From CAWATG01 sp963785035 (GTDB lineage: Bacteria > Actinomycetota > Acidimicrobiia > IMCC26256 > CAWATG01): 64,000 nt of DNA. The notes under the pieces were generated by a model. That model saw only the letters and a list, made by a program, of their open reading frames with translations. It did no database searches and was not told where the DNA came from. The translations under genes and the position numbers were made by a program. Shown here one piece after another: positions 18,321 to 27,426 of this stretch; position 1 is the first letter of the stretch; the number at the start of each line of letters is the position of its first letter. The stretch is from the NCBI GenBank assembly GCA_963785035.1, contig CAWATG010000005.1, positions 248,001 through 312,000 of the forward strand, in the 5' to 3' direction.

Positions 18321-20618
18321 TTAGGGACGGACACCCATGTCCACGGCACGGTTGAACAGGCCGAGACCACCGTGAGCACCGTAGAAATACGCATCACCGA
18401 AGCTGTAGACACCCCCGGTGCCGGAGAGCAACCAGTAACCGTGGCCCGTGATGGTCGGACGGATCTGCATGCTCCGCGGCGGGAAGCAGATCCCGGTTCC
18501 CGGCACGCTGCCCTTGAACGGGACGCCGAAGCTGAAGACGCCTCCATCACCACCGAGCATCCAGTAGCCCGCGCCCGACGGGCTCGGAGCGATCGACATC
18601 ACCGGCGCGTTGAGTTTCGCTGCACCCATGGAGCCGAAGAACACGGCATCGCCAAAACTGAACACACCACCATCAGCGCCGAGCAGCCAATAACCCTTGC
18701 CCGACGGCGTCGGCGATATGGAGATCACAGAGCCGTTCAGTTTCGCGGCGCCCATCGACCCGAAGAACTTCGCGTCACCGAAACTGAAGACGCCACCATC
18801 GGAGCCGAGCAGCCAATAACCCTTACCCGACGGCGTCGCCGTCATGCCGATGATCGGACCGTTCAAGGCCGTGCCGCCCATCGACCCGAGGAAGGTCGCG
18901 TCGCCAAAGCTGAACACGCCGCCGTCAGCGCCCAAGACCCAGTATCCGCCACCGGTCTTGGTCGGCACGATGTTGACCATCGGCGTCCTGATGCCGAGCT
19001 TGGCGGGACTCCCGAAGTCAGGCACCGCGTACGGGTACACATTGCCGTCAACACTCAGAATCCAGTAGCCACTGCCGGATGCCTTAGACGCGACCGATTC
19101 GGGATTCTTCGAGCGTGCGCACATGTCCGCCGGAATCGGGTCTCCGCCACTCGGCGGCGCCGCGAGGTGCAGCGGCCCCTTTCGGAACATCGGCCACGAC
19201 GGCTTCTTGGCGGGTTTGGGGATGTTGTACGCCGAAATCTGCGTGCTGTTCGCCGGCGTACTGAAACCGATCGTGATCAGCTTCCAGCCGTGCGGGCCGA
19301 AATCACCGACGGCCGGCGCGTTCTCGAAACTCCAGAAGCGCTCGATCGGATCGTGCAAACGCGCGCCGTCCTTGCCCCTGAAGACGTGAAACGCCCACCC
19401 GTTGCCGACGGCGACATCCTGGTAGCCGTCGCCGTTGAGGTCAGCGATTATCGGGCTCGTATGGAAAGCCGTCGGAACGCCGGAAGGGCCGCCATCACCG
19501 GGTTTCGCCCACATGAGGGTGCCGTCACCCTTCCATGCGTAGAGCCACCCGTTGCGACTGCCGATGACGACGTCGTCAACGCCGTCCTTGTCGAGGTCAC
19601 CGATCGCAGGTGACCCCCAGTTGATGCCACCTGTCGTGACCGGCCAACCGGGAACCGGCGAACCGTCGTTGAGGTGAAATGCGAAGACCTTGTTGTGGTC
19701 CGAACCGCCACCGCGGGCCTGGTAGAAGTCGCCGGTGCCGACGACCAGTTCCATTCTTCCGTCGCCGTTGATGTCGCCGATTGCGGGACTGGAATCCACG
19801 ACCTCATTGGGCCGCTGCTTCCAGAGTTCCTTGACAACACCGTTCTGCCAGTCGAGCGCGCGAACGACCCCACCCGCCCAGTTCTCAATGTGACCAGTGC
19901 TGGCATCACCGCCGGTGAAGATCTCCATCCGCCCGTCATCGTCGACGTCGTACAACGCGGGCGAGGACCACACCGTGTCGTCGTTGAAGAACGGGAAACC
20001 CGAAATCATTCCGCCATTGCGATTCAGCGCATAGATATTCCAGTCCCACGCGCCGAATACAACGTCGAGCTTGCCGTCACCATCGACGTCCCCGATCGAA
20101 GGACTTGCGTAGACACCGTCGCTGTAGCCGTCAGGAGTGACCGACATCGTGTTGGTGTTGAAGCTGTCCTTGGTCTGAAAGCGCCACCGAACGGAGCCGT
20201 CCCTGTTGAATACAACGACACCACCATGCTGCGGGTACCTCCATGTGGACCCGACACCGACGATGATTTCCACGGAGCCGTCGTTGTCGAGGTCCGCGAC
20301 CGCGGGCGTGCTGTCCACGGAGGTGGCGCCGCCTTTGACGATTGCGGGTTGCGGCCAACCGGGCAATGCGCTGCCGTCATGCTTCAGGACATGCACCCAG
20401 CCGTCCTGGGTTCCGAACGAGATCTCAGGGATGCTGTCGCCGTCGACATCGGCGATCGTCGGCGATGAGGACCGATCCCAACCCGGGAGCCCCTTGGACC
20501 AGACCGGCGTCGGCGTACTCGTCGTCGCGCCAACCGACGCGGCGGGGATAATGCTCGCCGCGCCAAGGAGTGCCGCGCACACCGCCGATGTAGACAACAG
20601 ACGAATCGCTCGAATCAT
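18321..20618 (-). CDS. Secreted FG-GAP (integrin-like) propeller protein with six C-terminal propeller repeats
   Basis: 765 residues with a signal peptide (LLSTSAVCAALLGAASIIPA). The N-terminal half has seven FG-GAP/VCBS-type units, each with a calcium-binding loop: SPTIADVDGDS, TPAVADLDNDG, SPSIGDVDGDG, SPALYDVDDDG, SPAIGDINGDG, SPAIGDLDKDG and SPIIADLNGDG. This predicts a seven-bladed propeller. After a linker (~505-525) come six ~42-residue GYW...DGGVFSFGDA repeats, as in the three proteins that follow it. No catalytic motif is visible, so a binding or adhesion role at the surface is likely. It is the first gene of the minus-strand group. Confidence 0.88.
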   Translation of the reverse strand: MIRAIRLLSTSAVCAALLGAASIIPAASVGATTSTPTPVWSKGLPGWDRSSSPTIADVDGDSIPEISFGTQDGWVHVLKHDGSALPGWPQPAIVKGGATSVDSTPAVADLDNDGSVEIIVGVGSTWRYPQHGGVVVFNRDGSVRWRFQTKDSFNTNTMSVTPDGYSDGVYASPSIGDVDGDGKLDVVFGAWDWNIYALNRNGGMISGFPFFNDDTVWSSPALYDVDDDGRMEIFTGGDASTGHIENWAGGVVRALDWQNGVVKELWKQRPNEVVDSSPAIGDINGDGRMELVVGTGDFYQARGGGSDHNKVFAFHLNDGSPVPGWPVTTGGINWGSPAIGDLDKDGVDDVVIGSRNGWLYAWKGDGTLMWAKPGDGGPSGVPTAFHTSPIIADLNGDGYQDVAVGNGWAFHVFRGKDGARLHDPIERFWSFENAPAVGDFGPHGWKLITIGFSTPANSTQISAYNIPKPAKKPSWPMFRKGPLHLAAPPSGGDPIPADMCARSKNPESVASKASGSGYWILSVDGNVYPYAVPDFGSPAKLGIRTPMVNIVPTKTGGGYWVLGADGGVFSFGDATFLGSMGGTALNGPIIGMTATPSGKGYWLLGSDGGVFSFGDAKFFGSMGAAKLNGSVISISPTPSGKGYWLLGADGGVFSFGDAVFFGSMGAAKLNAPVMSIAPSPSGAGYWMLGGDGGVFSFGVPFKGSVPGTGICFPPRSMQIRPTITGHGYWLLSGTGGVYSFGDAYFYGAHGGLGLFNRAVDMGVRP

Positions 20619-20690
20619 CGTTTCCTCCGTATTGGGAACTTCGGAACAACATCGACGTCGACGCTCGCACGCTGAAGCAGGGGTTCGGCG

Positions 20691-21602
20691 TTAATCCCTT
20701 CTTTTTTGGATCACAATGCCGAAGGAGGTGAGCACGAAGCTCCCTAAATACACCTTTAGGTGCGATTTCGACCAGGGCGGCGCATCGATGTGTCGGTCAT
20801 GCACGCCGGCGCCCAAGGCAAAGGTTGCCTCGACTCCGTGCCCCTCAGAACGCAAGTCGCCCACCAGTGCCTCCACGTCCTTCCGACGGTAGACAACGGT
20901 CGGACCGCGCTCGATCGTCCGAATGTTCGAGCTGACGTTGAACTCCGTTGTGTGCACCGCGATTCCGCCAGGCTTGAGGCAATCCAGCGACGACCGCACG
21001 AAGTCCCACCCGGCATCGAGGCTACCCAGGTGCTCGAGAGCACAGGACGACCACGTGAAGTCGAAGTCGCGCACATCGCTCGGTATGGCACGCATATCGA
21101 GCGGACGAAAACCCACGCGCTGCGCAAAGTCCTCGGGCGGGCAGAGCCCCCGATCGTTCAGCGATGACAAGTCGCGTGCGTGCTCGCCCATCAACTCCCA
21201 GTGGTCCGCGAACTTGTCGTCCGACGCAAGGTCCGTCGCGAGGATGTCGCATCCCTGCTGCGCCAAGTACGCAGTGATTGGCTCGGTCCCGACGCCGAAG
21301 CCCAGACCGGTCCGCCCCGGTGCGACGCAGCCTCGTTCGGTGAGCGCCTGAACGATGTAACACCACTCCCATTGTTTGCGATGCATCAGCGGCCGCTCAT
21401 CGAGGAGTGTCGCCCACCGTTGGTATTCCGTCGACTCGAGCTGAGACTGGGTGCACGCCTGCGAGATGACACCAGGGAACGTAGGCATCGGCGTGTTCAC
21501 CGGCTCCCACGCGGGATCGTAGGCAGCGGGCGGGCCGTCCGAATGCCTGCCGATGAGCCGGCGCCCGAACCCGAGAACACGCTGCGCGAGTGGTTGAGTC
21601 AT
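20691..21602 (-). CDS. Class I SAM-dependent methyltransferase of the polysaccharide locus
   Basis: 303 residues from ATG 21602 (MTQPLAQRVLGFGRR); a longer frame upstream overlaps the neighbouring GT gene and looks non-coding. The SAM-binding motif I is GLGFGVGTEPITAYLAQQG, followed by ILATDL, and the post-motif FDFTWSSCALEHLGSL is typical of sugar-chain or small-molecule methyltransferases. LLDERPLMHRKQWEW near the start is a recurrent feature of methyltransferases found with surface polysaccharide glycosyltransferases. It lies at the end of a minus-strand run of GT4 genes and the Wzm/Wzt exporter, so it probably methylates a sugar of the exported glycan. The substrate is not shown by sequence. 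Confidence 0.8.
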   Translation of the reverse strand: MTQPLAQRVLGFGRRLIGRHSDGPPAAYDPAWEPVNTPMPTFPGVISQACTQSQLESTEYQRWATLLDERPLMHRKQWEWCYIVQALTERGCVAPGRTGLGFGVGTEPITAYLAQQGCDILATDLASDDKFADHWELMGEHARDLSSLNDRGLCPPEDFAQRVGFRPLDMRAIPSDVRDFDFTWSSCALEHLGSLDAGWDFVRSSLDCLKPGGIAVHTTEFNVSSNIRTIERGPTVVYRRKDVEALVGDLRSEGHGVEATFALGAGVHDRHIDAPPWSKSHLKVYLGSFVLTSFGIVIQKRRD

Positions 21603-21657
21603 GACACCTGGGGGATCGAGGGATCGACGGATTGGCGGGCGTACCCTACAGCGCGCC

Positions 21658-22856
21658 CTATTTGGGGTCGCGTCGGGCGTTGCGTCGTGCGATGAGGCCT
21701 TCGAGAAAGCCGACATAGCGTGCCATCACGTGATCCCACCGATAGTGCGCATCCACGTACGCCGCACCGCGCTCGGCAAGCCTCGACCTGTGTCGCGTCG
21801 ACCCCGACAAGGTGTCGAGCGCCACTTCGAACTCCCAATAGCTCTCATACGCGAGTCCCCCGCCAGAGCGTTGGACATGTTCGCGTGTAACCGCACATCG
21901 CCCATTGACCAGCACTGGTACACCTGCGTTCCATGACTCGATCAACACGATCGAGAATGACTCGAAAGCCGAGGGCGATACGCACGCGGTCGCACCCCGC
22001 AACAAACCCCATTTGGTGTCCTCGTCGACAGCACCTGTGACCACGATGTCGCGATGCTGCGGCGGTTGATGCACAACCGGTCCAGCGAAAACGAGCGACA
22101 GCGGACCAGGGTTACGAGCCTTGTACTGCGCGAAATAGTGCGCCAGTGCCTTGGTTCCTTTGCCGTCGTCGACTCGCCCGAGGCACAACAAATATGAACG
22201 ATCACCGAGATCGAATTGCGCACGCGCCGCAGCAGCGTCGCCCGGCTGAGCATCGGCGCCGAGACCCATCACGATCTGGTGGTGGTGCGCGACCGGAAAA
22301 ACCCGCTCGACAAAACGTCGCTCGTGCTCGGTATGGAACACCAGACCCGCCGCGTCTGCGAATACCGAGCGAAAGCACGGCAGATGGATCGGTGCCTCGT
22401 CGTGCGCCGCCGCGTGCAGGACTGCACGGTCGCCGACCTCGCCGATTCCGACCACGGTCGGGTGATACAGATATGGATAGAACGCGACAAGGTCCGCATC
22501 GCTGGCACGGATCGCGTCGATCAATGGCCACGACACTGGTCCCTGACGCTCGATCCATTGGCGCTCGGCGTCGGGTGACGCCAAGTGCGGCGCGCTCAGG
22601 ATGGGCGTCGAGAGTTCATCGAATGCAGGATCACGTCCCGACGCGGGAAAGCGTCTGACCATCACACCGTTGACGTCGCTGTCACCGCTCGGATACCAGT
22701 TGGCCCAGGTACTCGAACTGCGCGCGCGCAGGTACTGAGCGCTTCGACCGTCCAATCCGGCATTGCCGCGAGGCGCTCCGCCAGCATGCGGGCGCCATGC
22801 TCAGCACCTCCGATGACCTCTTCGCCATATCGGGGAGTCACGAACGCGATCTTCAT
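21658..22856 (-). CDS. Glycosyltransferase family 4 protein (one frameshift)
   Basis: The N-terminus is MKIAFVTPRYGEEVIGGAEH with a GT4-like glycine loop. Near 22720-22730, in a CGCGCGCGC run, the frame shifts and continues STWANWYPSGDSDVNGVMVR. The C-terminal GT-B half has LCLGRVDDGKGTKALAHYF (donor-site entrance) and SAFESFSIVLIESWNAGVPV, which contains the family's E-x7-E signature. The joined protein is ~399 residues, a normal GT4 length. Its start overlaps the preceding gene's stop by 4 bases. The shift in a GC-dinucleotide run looks like a sequencing artefact. Sugar donor and linkage are unknown. Confidence 0.82.
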
Positions 22857-23965
22857 GTCACGACTCCGGTTCGCGTTCTCGCCGTGCCGAGTTTGCTCGC
22901 AATGGTGTCGATCAGCGTCGTAGTCGTCTGTGCGAGCGAGAAGTCTGCGAGGCGCCGCGAGCCTGCACGCACCAACGCCGCGCGTAGCGCATTATCGGTC
23001 GTGATGCGATGAATCGCCGCTGCGTAGCGATCGGCCCTCCCTGAGCGCAAGAGCACTCCAGCGCCGCCGAGCGTCTCAGGAACCGCGGCCGATGCACGCG
23101 CCACGATCGGCACCTCGGCGTGCATTGCCTCGAGCAACGGAACACAGAATCCCTCGTGTTGTGACATCGACACGAACACATCCGCGCCCTGGTGATACGC
23201 GCCCAACTCTCCGGCGTTCACCGACCCCACGATTTCGACCGCGTCGGCGAGACCAAGTTCATACGAGAACTGTTCGATCGCATCTCGATAACGCTGCGAT
23301 GAAGCGCCGCCAACGAGACGCAACCTCGCCATCGGGTCATAGAGTCGCCGATACGCGGCCAACACCTTCACCAGGTCATGCTGCGCCTTGTTCGGAGCGA
23401 GACGACCGACGAACAGGATGTCGATCCCTCCGCGCGCCTTGTCCTGAGCGAGTTGGGCCCTGCGCTCCTCGTCGACCGGATGTTCCAATGCTTCCCCATC
23501 GAGCAGGATCGGGACAACCGCCGTGTTCGTGTATCCCATTTCACGGAGCTCAGCTTCGTTGAACGCAGAATCCGCGATCGCGAACGTGGCGTGCTGCGCA
23601 AGCTGCGCAAGCTGATGGCGCCCCCATGCCAAGCCGTGCACGAGATCCGGCTCCCACGCCGCAAACCATTCCGGCGGCGTGATGTTGTGGTAGTCGACAG
23701 CCTTGTTCTCCGAACGCGCCATGACAAAGTCGGCGACCGGTGAACCGATTGCCATGTGATAGAGCAGGCAGTCGTCAGGATTCGCGGGCACCGTTCGGCC
23801 ATAGTCGCTGTAGTGGCGAGCGCTGTGCGCCATTGCAGGGTGTATGTGTTCTGCGAAGATCTCCGAGACATAACCGTTTTGACGCAACGCCCGTTGCACC
23901 GCCATGGTGTGATTCCCGACGGCTCCGGGCTCGAGCGTTGGAACGAACTGATGGACCGTGCTCAT
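22853..23965 (-). CDS. Glycosyltransferase family 4 protein
   Basis: 370 residues, a complete GT-B enzyme. The N-terminus MSTVHQFVPTLEPGAVGNHT is followed by a mid-region DYHNITPPEWFAAWE. The C-terminal donor domain has ILFVGRLAPNKAQHDLVKVL and SQHEGFCVPLLEAMHAEVPI, with the E-x7-E signature. It is clearly a paralog of the next upstream gene (23962-25056), sharing the YHNITPPE, IADSAFNEAEL and NKAQHDLVK stretches, so the pair arose by tandem duplication. Start and stop overlap both neighbours by 4 bases (ATGA), showing tight translational coupling within the polysaccharide operon. Donor sugar unknown. Confidence 0.88.
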   Translation of the reverse strand: MSTVHQFVPTLEPGAVGNHTMAVQRALRQNGYVSEIFAEHIHPAMAHSARHYSDYGRTVPANPDDCLLYHMAIGSPVADFVMARSENKAVDYHNITPPEWFAAWEPDLVHGLAWGRHQLAQLAQHATFAIADSAFNEAELREMGYTNTAVVPILLDGEALEHPVDEERRAQLAQDKARGGIDILFVGRLAPNKAQHDLVKVLAAYRRLYDPMARLRLVGGASSQRYRDAIEQFSYELGLADAVEIVGSVNAGELGAYHQGADVFVSMSQHEGFCVPLLEAMHAEVPIVARASAAVPETLGGAGVLLRSGRADRYAAAIHRITTDNALRAALVRAGSRRLADFSLAQTTTTLIDTIASKLGTARTRTGVVT

Positions 23966-25056
23966 CGCGTACGGTCCATCAACGCTCCGATCGCCGCTTC
24001 GAGACTGCCGCGCGTGCGCGACAGATCGAAAGACGCAAGGCGCTCAGTTCCGGCCTCGACCATCTGGGCGCACAACCGCGTATCGCGAAGGACTCGATCG
24101 ACCGCTGCTGCCATCGTCGAAGGTTCCTTCGTCCGTAGAACCAATCCTGCGCCGGCAAGCGTCTCGGGAACTGCTGTCGCGCCGTAGGCAACGATCGGGA
24201 CCTGGTGATGCATCGCCTCCAACAGGGGGACGCAGAAGCCCTCATGTTCAGAGGCGGAGACGAACACGTCGGCAGCTTGAAAATATGCCGTGAGCTCGTC
24301 GGCAGTGACGGATCCCACGAAGTTGATCGCATCAGCAAGGCCCAGCGCGCCTGCGTAACGACGGATCGTGTCGCCATAAGCATGCGACGAATCCACTCCT
24401 ACCAGGTGCAAGCGCGCCTCGGGGTCGTACACCTTTCGGTAGAACGCGAGAAGCTTGACCAGGTCGTGTTGCGCCTTGTTCGGCGCGATCCGCCCGACAA
24501 ACAGTAAGTCGGCGCCACCGCTGCGCTTTGCCGCGAGCAATCGGTCCAGTGTCGCTTGATCGACGTCGCGCCCAAAGGTCTGAGGATCGAACATGATCGG
24601 AACAACCGATGTGTGCTCATAGCCAAGGTCGTGCATCTCCTGCGCGTTGAACGCCGAATCGGCGATGACAAGATCCGTACGCGAACGAAGGCGCTTGAGC
24701 TGGCGACGCCCCACCGTGAGCTCTACAGCAACGACCGGCTCCCATCCGGCGAAGAACTCCGGCGGCGTGATGTTGTGATAGTTCATGATGACGGGCTCGG
24801 GTCGAGTCGCGAGCCAGTCGGCGAGTGGTGAGCCCGTCGAGGCCTGGTACATCAGCCAGGTCGCACCACTCGAACCAGTACCACGGAAGCTTCGGTAGTC
24901 ACGTGCGCGCGACCGGACGTCCGGGTGACGGTTCTCTGCGTAGATCTCCGATTCGAATCCAAGTTCACGCAGTGCGTCCTGCAGCAACAGTGCATGGCTA
25001 CCAATTGCGTCGCGCGGCGCAATTGTTGGCAAGAATTGATGGATCGCCGCCATCAC
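23962..25056 (-). CDS. Glycosyltransferase family 4 protein (paralog of the next gene)
   Basis: 364 residues. It has the same plan as its downstream neighbour: AIHQFLPTIAPRDAIGSHA, NYHNITPPEFFAGWEPVVAV, LLFVGRIAPNKAQHDLVKLL and SEHEGFCVPLLEAMHHQVPI. The NKAQHDLVK donor-site lysine and the E-x7-E motif are intact. Overlaps of 4 bases with genes on both sides put it in one operon with the Wzm/Wzt exporter. Two consecutive paralogs usually add similar sugars or make alternating linkages; that is inference. Confidence 0.88.
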   Translation of the reverse strand: MMAAIHQFLPTIAPRDAIGSHALLLQDALRELGFESEIYAENRHPDVRSRARDYRSFRGTGSSGATWLMYQASTGSPLADWLATRPEPVIMNYHNITPPEFFAGWEPVVAVELTVGRRQLKRLRSRTDLVIADSAFNAQEMHDLGYEHTSVVPIMFDPQTFGRDVDQATLDRLLAAKRSGGADLLFVGRIAPNKAQHDLVKLLAFYRKVYDPEARLHLVGVDSSHAYGDTIRRYAGALGLADAINFVGSVTADELTAYFQAADVFVSASEHEGFCVPLLEAMHHQVPIVAYGATAVPETLAGAGLVLRTKEPSTMAAAVDRVLRDTRLCAQMVEAGTERLASFDLSRTRGSLEAAIGALMDRTR

Positions 25057-26153
25057 TCGCGAGCACAGGTCCCGGCAACGAGATAGCTCGGCGCGCCGAA
25101 CAATGCTGCGCTCAACCGCGCAAGGTTGGCATTCATCACCCTCGCCACCTCGTCGTTACCGGCCACGGGCACAAGCGGCTCGAGCGCTGCCGTTGGTTCG
25201 AGCTCTGTGCTGATATCAATCAGTCCACGGACGGCGAGAAGATGCTCCCAGGTACGTGCATGCAACGGCCGGACCGGCATGAGATCAGCCGCGATCGTGG
25301 CAGCATCATCTGTGATCCCAGGCATGCTCGGTGAACGACTGACGACAACCACACGTCCGCCAGGCACGACCCGGGACGTAGCAAGATCGACGAGCTCCAA
25401 CAACGCGCCGACGGGCATCCGCTCGATACACCCGACCAACACCACCGCTCGAAGCGCTTGCGGTGGCACGCGCCGGAGGTGCGTTCGCGCATCATCGGCG
25501 CGTACCTCGAGGCCGGCGTCAACCAACTCATCGGCCGTATCGACATCGGGCTCCACGCCATAAACATCGAGCCCCGCCGCAGCCAACGATGCCAAGAGCT
25601 GCCCACCGCCGCATTCCACAACCGCGATGCGGCCCGGAACCTCGGGTCCGCCCGTCAGGCTCGCGCGAACCCGATCGGACCACAGCGACAGATCAGACTT
25701 CTCCACCGCCGCCAACTCTTCCAAAACGTGTGGATCGGCGGCCGGGACCGCTGCTTCCAAACGGTCCACGCGCCGTCCCAACAACTTGAGCGCTCGTGTG
25801 ATCGTCGATGCGAAAGCTGTGACATTCCGCGCAACGTAGGCAACGATGAACCCGGTGAGCTTGCGCAACACCTTCTTGATGAAGGTTCCAGCCGGTAGAC
25901 GTGAGGCAACTGGCGCGTCGGCATCGATCAACGTCAGACGTTCGGCCCGTTCGAGCACCGAGTCGAAATCGTCGGACACACTCGGCGGTGCAAAACGATT
26001 GAACACCGCCTCGAGCTCACGCTCGAAGTCAGGGGGAATGTCGCCGCTCTCCCGACGTTCGCGAACTTCGGCATCTATCTCGGCGAGTAGCCGCTTGTGA
26101 TCAAGCGCACCTGTGCCGCCCAGCCCAGTGCCACTCGCCCCGGTGCCGCTCAC
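25053..26153 (-). CDS. Class I SAM-dependent methyltransferase following the ABC exporter ATPase
   Basis: 366 residues from GTG 26153, which overlaps the TGA of the wzt gene (GTGA). A Gly/Thr/Ser-rich start is followed by a helical region (LLAEIDAEVRERRESGDIPP) and an amphipathic stretch (~70-110). The SAM domain then has IAVVECGGGQLLASLAAAG and VYGVEPD, with LRAVVLVGCIERMPVGALLE as the post-motif. RHR-type helical starts followed by a methyltransferase are common in polysaccharide loci with Wzt that carries a C-terminal domain. It probably methylates the non-reducing end or an internal sugar of the exported chain; the target is inferred from position only. Confidence 0.78.
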   Translation of the reverse strand: MSGTGASGTGLGGTGALDHKRLLAEIDAEVRERRESGDIPPDFERELEAVFNRFAPPSVSDDFDSVLERAERLTLIDADAPVASRLPAGTFIKKVLRKLTGFIVAYVARNVTAFASTITRALKLLGRRVDRLEAAVPAADPHVLEELAAVEKSDLSLWSDRVRASLTGGPEVPGRIAVVECGGGQLLASLAAAGLDVYGVEPDVDTADELVDAGLEVRADDARTHLRRVPPQALRAVVLVGCIERMPVGALLELVDLATSRVVPGGRVVVVSRSPSMPGITDDAATIAADLMPVRPLHARTWEHLLAVRGLIDISTELEPTAALEPLVPVAGNDEVARVMNANLARLSAALFGAPSYLVAGTCARE

Positions 26154-27421
26154 CCGACTGCGGTGTCGGGCGCCGCGACGCCCTGCTCGACTGCGACGGT
26201 CATGGCCAACTGCACTCTGCCCTGCGTCGAAGTGGGATTCATCACCTGGAACGAACAGCACTGCTCGCGCCAGTCATAGACGATGCCCCAGTCTGTTGAG
26301 GAGATCCCCAGGCTGATCGGGTAGCTACCGTCGAGCAGGGGTATTCCCTCGAATCTGAACACGACTTCGCCGACGCCGAGAAATGGCCCGGTCGGAGCAC
26401 CCAGCAACGCGGACGAGGTGGAGTAGACAACCTCGCCATCGTTGTCGTACACGACAATGCCAAACGTTGCATCGGGAATTGTGTCGAAGGCCTCGTACCC
26501 AAGCCGCACCGTGAGCGGCTCACCCGGAATCAGGTAGGGACGGTCCAGCACCTCACGCTCGACGGTGACATAGGTGATCTCGACGGGCTTCGTCGTGACG
26601 GTGATGCGCGTGCTCGCCTCGGCGTCACCGCCGGCATCGCCTGCATCGCTCGCATCGCCGTCGTCAGCCGCTTCGGTCGCGTACGCGTCACCCTTCAGGA
26701 GATGCTCGCGAAACGTGCGGACTGCTTCGCCCGGCGAACCCTTGAAGACCATGTGACCGTGATCGAGCACCGCGGCGCCGACGCACACCTGGCGTACAAG
26801 ATCGGCGGCGTGTGTCACGACGACGATCGTTCGACCGTCCTTCTGGAACTCCTTGACGCGATCGAGGCACTTACGCTGAAAGGCCTCGTCCCCGACCGCC
26901 AGCACCTCGTCGACCAGCAGAATGTCGGGATCAACATTGACCGCCACTGCGAATCCGAGGCGCACGTACATTCCCGAGGAGTAGTACTTCACCTGCGTGT
27001 CGATGAACTGTTCGAGCTCGGCGAAACCGACGATGTCATCGAATCGGCGGTCGAGATCGCGCTTGGAGAATCCCAGAATCGCACCGTTGAGGTACACGTT
27101 CTCGCGACCGGTGAGCTCCGGATTCATGCCGGCGCCCAGTTCGAGGAGCGCTGCCATTCGCCCGACCGTGCGGATCTCGCCGCTCGTGGGTTGGAGAATC
27201 CCGGCGATGCATTTGAGAAGCGTCGACTTCCCCGACCCGTTGTGGCCGAGCAAACCCACCGTCGTACCCTGGGCGATCTCGAGGTCGATGTTCTCGAGGG
27301 CCCAGAAGTCGGTGTACTCACTACGCCCAAAACGGATCAACGTCTCCTTGAGCGACGTGTGCTTCTCCGTGACCAATCGAAACTTCTTCGAAACCCCGCG
27401 AATCGAGACAGCGTTTGCCAT
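26150..27421 (-). CDS. wzt: Polysaccharide ABC exporter ATP-binding protein (Wzt type, with C-terminal carbohydrate-binding domain)
   Basis: 423 residues from ATG 27421 (MANAVSIRGVSKKF). The nucleotide-binding domain has Walker A LLGHNGSGKSTLLK, the signature region VKYYSSGMYVRLGFAVAV, Walker B DILLVDEVLAVGD and the switch histidine VVTHAADLV. An acidic linker of Asp/Gly/Ala (~residues 245-262) leads to a C-terminal beta-rich domain of ~150 residues ending FQVMNP, as in Wzt proteins that recognise a terminal modification of the O-chain before export. It follows wzm and is coupled to a methyltransferase, which fits a methyl-capped glycan. It acts at the inner face of the membrane. Confidence 0.9.
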   Translation of the reverse strand: MANAVSIRGVSKKFRLVTEKHTSLKETLIRFGRSEYTDFWALENIDLEIAQGTTVGLLGHNGSGKSTLLKCIAGILQPTSGEIRTVGRMAALLELGAGMNPELTGRENVYLNGAILGFSKRDLDRRFDDIVGFAELEQFIDTQVKYYSSGMYVRLGFAVAVNVDPDILLVDEVLAVGDEAFQRKCLDRVKEFQKDGRTIVVVTHAADLVRQVCVGAAVLDHGHMVFKGSPGEAVRTFREHLLKGDAYATEAADDGDASDAGDAGGDAEASTRITVTTKPVEITYVTVEREVLDRPYLIPGEPLTVRLGYEAFDTIPDATFGIVVYDNDGEVVYSTSSALLGAPTGPFLGVGEVVFRFEGIPLLDGSYPISLGISSTDWGIVYDWREQCCSFQVMNPTSTQGRVQLAMTVAVEQGVAAPDTAVG

Positions 27422-27426
27422 GTCTG

